Part shown: piece by piece, positions 1-5,097 of the stretch
How the letters are laid out: every line of letters starts with the position of its first letter
How positions within the stretch are numbered: the first letter of the stretch is position 1
DNA from: Pseudomonadota bacterium
Lineage (GTDB): Bacteria > Pseudomonadota > Alphaproteobacteria > Caulobacterales > Caulobacteraceae
Length of the DNA: 5,503 nt
Direction: 5' to 3'
NCBI GenBank assembly: GCA_023424215.1
Contig: JAFAEC010000231.1
Span: 1-5,503, forward strand
The notes under the pieces: model-generated
Told to the model about the DNA's origin: nothing
What the model saw: only the letters and a program-made list of their open reading frames with translations
Databases searched by the model: none
Made by a program: the position numbers and the translations under genes

Positions 1-378
1 GTCGTCGAGAGCGAGGCCGAGCGCGTCGCGGGCCAGTTTCAGCGCCGCGCCAGCGTCCGCCGAGCCGCCGCCCAGCCCCGCCGCGACGGGCAGGCGCTTG
101 TCGAGGGTGATCGCCAGCGGGGGCTCGCCGATCCCGGTCGCCGCGCCGAGGCGGCGCAGGACGCGCCGTATCAGGTTGTCGGGCTCGTCGGCCAGCGCCC
201 CGGCGAAGGGCCCCTCGACCGTCAGCGACAGCCGGTCGGCGGGGGCGACGGACAGGCGGTCGCCGATGTCGGCGAAGGCGACGAGGCTGGCGAGCGGATG
301 ATAGCCGTCGGGGTCGACCGGACCGACGTGCAGGAACAGATTGACCTTGGCGGGCGCCAGCGCCGTCCTCACGGACAT
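1..378 (-). CDS. ispE: 4-diphosphocytidyl-2-C-methyl-D-erythritol kinase, N-terminal part (runs off left edge)
   Basis: IspE is a cytoplasmic GHMP-superfamily kinase. It phosphorylates the 2-hydroxyl of CDP-methylerythritol with ATP, in the MEP pathway to IPP and DMAPP. Only the first 126 codons are present and no stop is reached; a full protein would be about 280-300 residues. Visible signatures are the N-terminal PAKVNLFLHV (residues 9-18, with the conserved Lys11), DGYH at 24-27, and the glycine-rich ATP loop PVAAGLGGGSADAG (97-110), which is the GHMP motif in its IspE form. The catalytic Asp expected after the loop lies outside the window. The ATG lies 4 nt after the TGA of the TPR gene and has no Shine-Dalgarno sequence (GCGCCTGACCCC precedes it). 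Translation is therefore probably coupled to the upstream gene, making ispE the third gene of the etfQO-TPR-ispE operon. Family identity is very secure. Confidence 0.96.
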   Translation of the reverse strand, partial: MSVRTALAPAKVNLFLHVGPVDPDGYHPLASLVAFADIGDRLSVAPADRLSLTVEGPFAGALADEPDNLIRRVLRRLGAATGIGEPPLAITLDKRLPVAAGLGGGSADAGAALKLARDALGLALDD

Positions 379-382
379 GGGG

Positions 383-2239
383 TCAGGCGCCGGCCGCGGC
401 CGACGGCGCGGGGTCCGGGAGACCTTCCTCAAGCTTGCGCTCGACCGCGGCGCGCCGGTCGACGTCGGGGTCCAGGGTCAGGACCCGGTTCCATTGCCAT
501 TCCGCCTCGCGGCGGCGGCCGACGCGCCAGTAGGCGTCGCCGAGATGGTCGTTGATCTCGGCGTTGGCCGGCTCCTTGTCGACCGCGCCCTCGAGCGTCT
601 CGACGGCGACGTCATACAGACCCTGCCGGTACTGGGCCCAGCCGAGCGAGTCCTGGATGTTGCCGTTGTCCGGATCGGCCGCATGGGCGCGGGCGATCAT
701 CTCGGCCCCCTGGTCGACGCGGCGGCCGGTGTCGACCCACAGGTAGCCGAGGTAGTTGAGCAGCGTCGGATCGTCGGGCTCGGCCTGCAGCGCGGCCCAC
801 AGCTCGGCCTCGGCCTCCTCGATCCGGCCGAGCAGGTGAAGCGCGTTGCCTCGCAGGAAGCGCGTCGCCGGCGGCTGGTCGGCCTTGTTCAGGGTCGGCC
901 GGTCGAGGATGGCAAGGGCCTCCGCCGCCTCCCCGTTGGCCAGCAACTGCCCCGCCAGTTCGAGCGCGATCAGGACCTGGTCCGGCGCGGCGGCGTCGGC
1001 CTGCCGGAAGGCGGCGAGGGCTTCGGAGGGTTGCTCCTCCCGACGCAGGCTGAGGCCGAGGTTGTAGCGGGCGCCGGCGTAGACGATCGGGTCTGCCTCG
1101 CTGACGCTGTGGAAGGCGGCCTGGGCCGGCGCTTCCTGCCGGGCGGCGGCGAAGGCGAGACCGAGGCGCAACGCGGTCGCATCGCGCGGCGTCAGGGTCT
1201 GGGCCAGACGGAGGTAGATGGCGGCGAGCTCGTGCTGCTCGTACTCGGTGGCCTCCAGCGCCGCGAAGACCAGGGCGTCGGCGGCGTTCTCCTCGATCGC
1301 CGGCGTCGACGGCGGCCGCGCCCGTCTGGCGAGGCGCTCGAGTCCGCGCAGGGCGGCCGGATCAGGCGAGGCGCCCTCCAGCGAGGCGCGGTAGCGGGCT
1401 TCGGCTTCGTCGCGGCGTCCGCGGCGCTCGAGGAACTGGCCGTAGGCGACGCCGTACACGCGCCCGCCTTCAGGCAGGGCCATGAGCGCCTGGTATTCGG
1501 CGTCCGCCTCGTCGTGGCGACGGCGCAGTTCGAGCAGCCGGGCCCGTTGCAGCCTCAGCGCCAGAACGCCGGGATCGCCCGGGACCGCCGCGACAGGCTG
1601 GAGGGCGGCCTGCCAGTCGCCGGCGGCGGCGCTTACGGACGGCTGGAGATAGCGGGCCACGGAGCCGTACGGGGCCGAGAAGGGCCGTTCCCGAAGCGCC
1701 GCCAGCGCCGCGCGCCCGTCGCCCTGATCGAGCAAGCGGACGACCCCGAAGAGACGCCCGGCGTCCGCGAAGAGCGGCGTGCCCTCGACCATGGGGGTCA
1801 GGCGCACCACCGTGTCCAGATCGCCGGTGAACAGGGCGGCGCGGAAGGCCTCCTCCCCGACGACCGGCTGCTCCGGCGCGAGGAGGTGGCTGCGGGCGAG
1901 GAACTCCGCCGCGTCGGCGCGATCTCCGCGAATGCCGGCCACGCGGCCGGACAGATACAGGCCGTAGGCGGAGCGGCCGGCGGCGTCGAGCGGCACCGGA
2001 GCCCACTCGGCCGGGATCGGCGGCGCGGCGGGCGGCGCTTCCCCGGCCTCTTCTTCGGCGGGGACGACGGCGGGCGGAAACGCCTCGGAAGGATCGACCG
2101 CTTCCGCGGGCGGAACGACGATGGCCGGTGCCGACAGCGGCGGGTCGACGATCACGGGCGCGTCCTGCGCCATGGCGGCAGGCGCCAGCGCCAGTGCGGC
2201 GCAACCGGTCAGGAGCAGGCGAAGGGCGGAGAGGCGCAT
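383..2239 (-). CDS. Exported tetratricopeptide-repeat (TPR) protein, 618 aa
   Basis: This is an all-helical TPR scaffold, so a protein-protein adaptor rather than an enzyme. Residues 1-24 are a signal peptide: n-region with R2 and R7, hydrophobic 8-19, type I site AMA|Q after residue 24. An LTGC lipobox also occurs at 10-13, but its hydrophobic core would be only about five residues, so type I cleavage is favoured. Residues 25-85 are a Pro/Ala/Glu-rich, probably disordered linker. TPR-like helix pairs follow at about 90-122, 227-290, 318-446, and most clearly 456-592 (for example LNYLGYLWVDTGRR, NIQDSLGWAQYRQGLYDVA, INDHLGDAYWRVGRRREAE). The protein probably acts in the periplasm or at the envelope. 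The ATG was chosen because it gives the signal peptide and has GGGAAGG 9 nt upstream, inside a hairpin. The same frame stays open upstream through etfQO, but that extension is an artefact. The gene lies 56 nt after etfQO and 4 nt before ispE. The family is secure; the function is unknown. Confidence 0.93.
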   Translation of the reverse strand: MRLSALRLLLTGCAALALAPAAMAQDAPVIVDPPLSAPAIVVPPAEAVDPSEAFPPAVVPAEEEAGEAPPAAPPIPAEWAPVPLDAAGRSAYGLYLSGRVAGIRGDRADAAEFLARSHLLAPEQPVVGEEAFRAALFTGDLDTVVRLTPMVEGTPLFADAGRLFGVVRLLDQGDGRAALAALRERPFSAPYGSVARYLQPSVSAAAGDWQAALQPVAAVPGDPGVLALRLQRARLLELRRRHDEADAEYQALMALPEGGRVYGVAYGQFLERRGRRDEAEARYRASLEGASPDPAALRGLERLARRARPPSTPAIEENAADALVFAALEATEYEQHELAAIYLRLAQTLTPRDATALRLGLAFAAARQEAPAQAAFHSVSEADPIVYAGARYNLGLSLRREEQPSEALAAFRQADAAAPDQVLIALELAGQLLANGEAAEALAILDRPTLNKADQPPATRFLRGNALHLLGRIEEAEAELWAALQAEPDDPTLLNYLGYLWVDTGRRVDQGAEMIARAHAADPDNGNIQDSLGWAQYRQGLYDVAVETLEGAVDKEPANAEINDHLGDAYWRVGRRREAEWQWNRVLTLDPDVDRRAAVERKLEEGLPDPAPSAAAGA

Positions 2240-2241
2240 GG

Positions 2242-2257
2242 CCGGGAACCTTCCCGG
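2242..2257 (-). promoter_or_regulatory. Perfect inverted repeat that includes the Shine-Dalgarno of the TPR gene
   Basis: CCGGGAA-CC-TTCCCGG is a perfect 7+7 inverted repeat with a 2-nt centre, lying 3-18 nt before the TPR start codon. In the minus-strand mRNA the best ribosome binding site (GGGAAGG, 2255 to 2249) forms the 5' arm and loop of this hairpin, so folding would hide it. No U-run follows, so it is not an intrinsic terminator. It could equally be a dyad operator in DNA. The repeat is directly visible; the function is inferred. Confidence 0.55.
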
Positions 2258-2295
2258 ATTATGAGGCGGCGGCAAGGCCCCTCGCCTGCCCCGCG

Positions 2296-4056
2296 TCACA
2301 TATTCGGATAGTTCGGCCCGCCGCCGCCCTCGGGCGTGGTCCAGACGATGTTCTGCGACGGATCCTTGATGTCGCAGGTTTTGCAGTGGACGCAGTTCTG
2401 GGCGTTGATGACGAAGCGCGGATCGGCCTTCGCCGCCTCGTCGCCGTAGACCACCTCGTAGACCCCGGCCGGGCAGTACAGGCGCGCCGGCTCGCCGTAC
2501 TTCGGCAGGTTGACCCGGATCGGCACGGAGGGGTCGAGCAGCTTGAGGTGGGCCGGCTGGTCCTCGGCATGGTTGGTGTTGGACACGAACACCGAGGACA
2601 GCTTGTCGAAGCTGAGTTTGCCGTCGGGCTTCGGGTAGGCGATCGGCGCGTGCTTCGCGGCCGGCTCGGTCGAGGCCGCGTCGGTCTTGCCGTGCTTCAT
2701 GGTCCCGAACAGCGAGAAGCCGCCGAACAGGGTCTGGAACCACATGTCGAACAGGCCGAGCGCGCCGCCGAGGGTGGTGCCGAACTTCGACAGCAGCGGC
2801 TTGGCGTTCCGGACGCGCTTCAGCTCGCGATAGACCCAGCTCTCCTCGTAGGCGGCCTGGTATTCGACCAGCTCGTCGCCGCCGCGGCCGGCCGCCAGCG
2901 CGTCGAAGGCGGCGTCGGCGGCCAGCATGCCGGTCTTCATGGCGTTGTGGCTGCCCTTGATGCGCGGCACGTTCACGAAGCCGGCCGAGCAGCCGATCAG
3001 CGCGCCGCCCGGGAAGGCCAGCTTCGGCACCGACTGGAAGCCGCCCTCGGTGATGGCGCGGGCGCCGTAGGAAATGCGCGTGCCGCCCTCCAGATGCTCG
3101 CTGATCGCCGGGTGGTGCTTGAAGCGCTGGAACTCGTCGAACGGCGACAGGAAGGGGTTCTTGTAGTTCAGGTGCACCACGTAGCCGACGGCCACGTAGC
3201 GGTCGCCGAAGTGGTACATGAAGCTGCCGCCGCCGGTGTTCTCGTCCAGCGGCCAGCCGGTGGTGTGCTGGGCCAGGCCGGGCTGGTGCCTCTCCGCCGG
3301 GACCTGCCACAACTCCTTGATGCCGATCCCGAACTTCTGCGGCTCCGAGTCGTCGCACAGGTTGTGGCGGGCCATGATGGTCTTGGCCAGCGAGCCGCGG
3401 ACGCCCTCGGCGATAAAGACATACTTGCCGTGCAGCTCGATGCCCGGCTGGAACTCGCCGGTCGGCTTGCCCTCGCGGTCGATGCCGAAGACGCCGGCGA
3501 CGACGCCCTTCACCCGGCCGGTCGGCTCGTCCCAGACAACGTGGCTGGCGGCCATGCCTGGATAGACTTCGACGCCCAGGGCCTCGGCCTGCTCGCCCAG
3601 CCAGCGACAGAGGTTGCCCAGCGAGGCGATGTAGCAGCCGTCGTTGTGCATCAGCGGCGGCAGGGCGAACATCGGCAGGTCGGCCTGGCCGTGCGGGCCG
3701 AGGACGAGGAAGCGGTCCTTCGTCACCGGCGTCTCCAGCGGCGCGCCGCGTTCCTTCCAGTCCGGGAACAGCTCGGTCAGGGCCTTCGGGTCGATGACGG
3801 CGCCCGACAGGATGTGCCCGCCGATCTCGGCCGACTTCTCCAGCACGGCGACGGACACCTCGCGGCCGTCCTTCTCCGCCCGCTGCTTGAGGCGGATGGC
3901 GGCGGCGCGGCCGGCGGGGCCGCCGCCGACGACCACCACGTCGTACTCCATCACCTCGCGCTCGACGCCGGCCAACGCCTCCAGCGGCGGCAGCTTGTCG
4001 ATGACAGCTTCCTGCCACGCGTTCGCCGCGCCGCCCTCGATCGCTTGTTCGGCCAT
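2296..4056 (-). CDS. Electron transfer flavoprotein-ubiquinone oxidoreductase (ETF-QO), 586 aa
   Basis: ETF-QO is a monotopic inner-membrane flavoprotein with one FAD and one 4Fe-4S cluster. It takes electrons from reduced ETF, which is charged by acyl-CoA and other dehydrogenases, and reduces ubiquinone. Evidence in order: FAD Rossmann motif VVVVGGGPAG (40-49) with an acidic ELEK-type strand end near VLEKSAEIGGH (71-81); family blocks LSGAVIDPKAL (83-93) and HTTGWPLDENTGGGSFMYHF (264-283); GCSAGFVNVPRIKGSHNAMK (355-374); and a C-terminal ferredoxin-like domain whose cluster ligands are Cys528, 555, 558 and 561 (YCPAG, then CVHCKTC). The length is a little above the usual 550 or so because of about 35 residues before MEYDVV. 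Met36 is a possible alternative start, but the Glu-Arg-Glu just before it resembles family N-termini, so Met1 is kept. GAGGGA lies 10 nt upstream of Met1. First gene of the minus-strand operon. Residue 50 is Arg where Leu is usual after GGGPAG. Confidence 0.97.
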   Translation of the reverse strand: MAEQAIEGGAANAWQEAVIDKLPPLEALAGVEREVMEYDVVVVGGGPAGRAAAIRLKQRAEKDGREVSVAVLEKSAEIGGHILSGAVIDPKALTELFPDWKERGAPLETPVTKDRFLVLGPHGQADLPMFALPPLMHNDGCYIASLGNLCRWLGEQAEALGVEVYPGMAASHVVWDEPTGRVKGVVAGVFGIDREGKPTGEFQPGIELHGKYVFIAEGVRGSLAKTIMARHNLCDDSEPQKFGIGIKELWQVPAERHQPGLAQHTTGWPLDENTGGGSFMYHFGDRYVAVGYVVHLNYKNPFLSPFDEFQRFKHHPAISEHLEGGTRISYGARAITEGGFQSVPKLAFPGGALIGCSAGFVNVPRIKGSHNAMKTGMLAADAAFDALAAGRGGDELVEYQAAYEESWVYRELKRVRNAKPLLSKFGTTLGGALGLFDMWFQTLFGGFSLFGTMKHGKTDAASTEPAAKHAPIAYPKPDGKLSFDKLSSVFVSNTNHAEDQPAHLKLLDPSVPIRVNLPKYGEPARLYCPAGVYEVVYGDEAAKADPRFVINAQNCVHCKTCDIKDPSQNIVWTTPEGGGGPNYPNM

Positions 4057-4074
4057 GCCCCTGAATTCCCTCGC

Positions 4075-4093
4075 GGTCGGTGTGGTCGGTTGT
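4075..4093. repeat. Imperfect tandem 9-10 bp direct repeat in the etfQO leader
   Basis: GGTCGGTGT is followed directly by GGTCGGTTGT, between the predicted -10 of etfQO and its ribosome binding site. This is roughly one helical turn apart, so it could bind a regulator over the transcription start. It may also be chance in GC-rich DNA. No known operator was recognised. Confidence 0.3.
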
Positions 4094-4099
4094 ATGCGC

Positions 4100-4129
4100 C
4101 TTATCGGAACGTGACGCGAGGGCGGTCAA
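4100..4129 (-). promoter_or_regulatory. Candidate promoter of the etfQO-TPR-ispE operon
   Basis: On the minus strand, TTGACC (4129 to 4124) is a good -35 match and GATAAG (4105 to 4100) is a moderate -10 match, with an 18-nt spacer (CGATAA with 17 nt is equivalent). Transcription would start near 4093, giving a leader of about 37 nt before the etfQO ATG. It is the only convincing hexamer pair I found in the 95-bp divergent region on this strand. Confidence 0.45.
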
Positions 4130-4139
4130 GGACTATCCC
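4111..4139 (+). promoter_or_regulatory. Weak candidate promoter of the uracil-DNA glycosylase gene
   Basis: GTGACGC (4111-4117) resembles the Caulobacter housekeeping -35 TTGACGS. ACTATCCC (4132-4139) partly resembles its -10 GCTANAWC, after a 14-nt gap. The start would fall near 4146, leaving only about 6 nt before the ATG. That fits the lack of a Shine-Dalgarno there. It overlaps the etfQO -35 on the other strand. Confidence 0.28.
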
Positions 4140-4151
4140 TGTCGGCGAGCC

Positions 4152-4940
4152 ATGACCGTCCAGCCCCTCGACAGCGCCGCCGCAGAGAGCCTGCTCGCCT
4201 TCTGGCGCGACGCAGGCGTCGACGCCTGTTTCGAGGACGCCCCGGTCGATCGCACCCATGTGGCGCCCCCGCCGGCGGTGAAGGCGGTGGCGAAGGCGAC
4301 GGCCTCGGTGGTCGCGCAGGCTCCCGCCGGCGACGCCATCGCCGAAGCGCGGCGGCTGGCCGCGGGCGCGGAGTCGCTGGAGGCGCTCGGCGAGGCCATC
4401 GCCGCCTTCGAAGGCTGTCCGCTGCGGGGGCTTGGGGCGCGGCAGGCGGTGTTCTGCCGCGGAAATCCGCAGGCCCCGGTGATGGTCGTCGGCGAGGGTC
4501 CCGGCGGCGAGGAGGATGCGCGCGGCCAACCCTTCGTGGGCAAGGCCGGCCAGTTGCTGGACCGGATGCTGCGCGAGGCGGGGCTGGAAGGGCAGGTATT
4601 CATCACCAACACCGTCTTCTGGCGGCCGCCCGGAAATCGCACGCCGACCCCGGCCGAACAGGCGGTGTGCGCCCCCTTCCTCGAGCGGGCCTTCGCCCTG
4701 CTGAAGCCGAAGGCGGTGCTGTTGCTGGGCGCGGCGGCCTCGAAGTCGGTGCTGGCCACCGACGAGGGCATCATGAAGCTGCGCGGCCAGTGGAAGGAGT
4801 GGCGCCTGGCCGAAGGCGGCGTCGCCGCGCCGGCCCTGCCGACCCTGCACCCGGCCTTCCTGCTGCGGACGCCGATGGCCAAGAAGGCGGTGTGGGGCGA
4901 CCTGTTGTCGCTGGCGGCAAGGCTGGACGGAGAGGTCTGA
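4152..4940 (+). CDS. Uracil-DNA glycosylase, family-4-like, 262 aa
   Basis: This enzyme removes uracil from DNA, starting base excision repair of deaminated cytosine. The superfamily core spans about 85-255. Motif A is GEGPGGEED (114-122), the family-4 form, continuing into QPFVGKAGQLLDRML (126-140). Next comes TNTVFWRPPGNRTPTPAEQ (152-170), and then motif B HPAFLLR (233-239). Of the four cluster cysteines usual in family 4, the first CxxC reads FEGCPL (Phe86, Cys89), the third is Trp157 in FWRPPGNR, and Cys173 remains. A canonical 4Fe-4S site is thus absent. The KRRIH insert of UdgX is not seen. Residues 10-35 (LLAFWRDAGVDACF and on) form a separate segment joined by an Ala/Pro/Val linker (about 36-60). 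ATG 4152 was chosen because this N-terminus fits relatives as I recall them; the frame is open 24 codons further up to 4080. No Shine-Dalgarno. Divergent from etfQO. Confidence 0.93.
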   Translation: MTVQPLDSAAAESLLAFWRDAGVDACFEDAPVDRTHVAPPPAVKAVAKATASVVAQAPAGDAIAEARRLAAGAESLEALGEAIAAFEGCPLRGLGARQAVFCRGNPQAPVMVVGEGPGGEEDARGQPFVGKAGQLLDRMLREAGLEGQVFITNTVFWRPPGNRTPTPAEQAVCAPFLERAFALLKPKAVLLLGAAASKSVLATDEGIMKLRGQWKEWRLAEGGVAAPALPTLHPAFLLRTPMAKKAVWGDLLSLAARLDGEV

Positions 4941-4982
4941 GCCGTTCATCGAGCGGACTCAAATGCGCCCCAAAAGGGCGTC
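4938..4982 (+). terminator. Weak tandem hairpins after the glycosylase gene, possible terminator
   Basis: TGAGCCG (4938-4944) pairs with CGG-A-CTCA (4954-4961, one bulge) around a 9-nt loop. CGCCC (4966-4970) pairs with GGGCG (4976-4980) around CAAAA. Neither is followed by a U-run, so classical intrinsic termination is not supported. They may instead protect the mRNA 3' end. Confidence 0.25.
4956..4960. other. GANTC (CcrM-type) methylation site
   Basis: GACTC, 16 nt after the glycosylase stop codon. It is one of three GANTC sites in the 157-bp intergenic region; by eye only four others occur in the rest of the window (648, 1340, 3347, 4371). Methylation is inferred from the presumed lineage. 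Confidence 0.55.
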
Positions 4983-4987
4983 AGAAC

Positions 4988-5018
4988 TTGACACTGGCCG
5001 GGGTGGTGGCGCCATTTC
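4988..5018 (+). promoter_or_regulatory. Candidate promoter of the lytic transglycosylase gene
   Basis: TTGACA at 4988-4993 is a perfect -35 hexamer. GCCATTTC (5011-5018) matches the Caulobacter-type -10 GCTANAWC at six of eight positions, with 17 nt between. The predicted start near 5024 gives a leader of about 75 nt that would contain the GAATC/GATTC dyad. This lies in the gap between two plus-strand genes, where a promoter is expected. Confidence 0.45.
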
Positions 5019-5055
5019 CGGCCTGACGACCGAACGTAAGGCGCGCGGCCGGGTC

Positions 5056-5070
5056 GAATCGAGACGATTC
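5056..5070. promoter_or_regulatory. Inverted repeat made of two GANTC methylation sites
   Basis: GAATCG-AGA-CGATTC is a perfect 6+6 inverted repeat with a 3-nt centre. Each arm contains a GANTC site (GAATC 5056-5060, GATTC 5066-5070) spaced 10 bp, about one helical turn. CcrM methylates GANTC in Caulobacterales, and the regulator GcrA activates promoters bearing methylated sites. The dyad ends 12 nt before the Shine-Dalgarno of the downstream gene. The sites are visible; regulation is inferred. Confidence 0.5.
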
Positions 5071-5097
5071 CGCCGCCGCTCCAAGGGGGGCCGCCAA

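Noticed and set aside
2258..2263. CATAAT on the minus strand, a good -10 hexamer just before the TPR gene
   Set aside because: No acceptable -35 at 16-18 nt upstream (GCGAGG there) and no extended -10. The TTGCCG present is only 6 nt away. An internal promoter is not supported.
341..2311. 656-residue plus-strand frame opposite the TPR gene
   Set aside because: Low-complexity Arg/Gly/Val-rich shadow of a high-GC gene, with no recognisable domain.
383..4129. A single 1248-residue minus-strand reading frame covering both the TPR gene and the etfQO region
   Set aside because: Only the part from 2239 down has protein-like sequence with a signal peptide and TPRs. The upstream part is Arg/Gly/Ala-rich and overlaps etfQO, which has clear family motifs in a different frame. 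The openness is a high-GC effect.
2128..4155. 675-residue plus-strand frame opposite etfQO
   Set aside because: Antisense shadow rich in Leu, Val, Arg, His and Gln, without motifs. The opposite strand carries an unmistakable ETF-QO.
4101..4949. 282- and 249-residue minus-strand frames opposite the glycosylase gene
   Set aside because: Biased composition and no motifs; the plus strand has clear glycosylase motifs.
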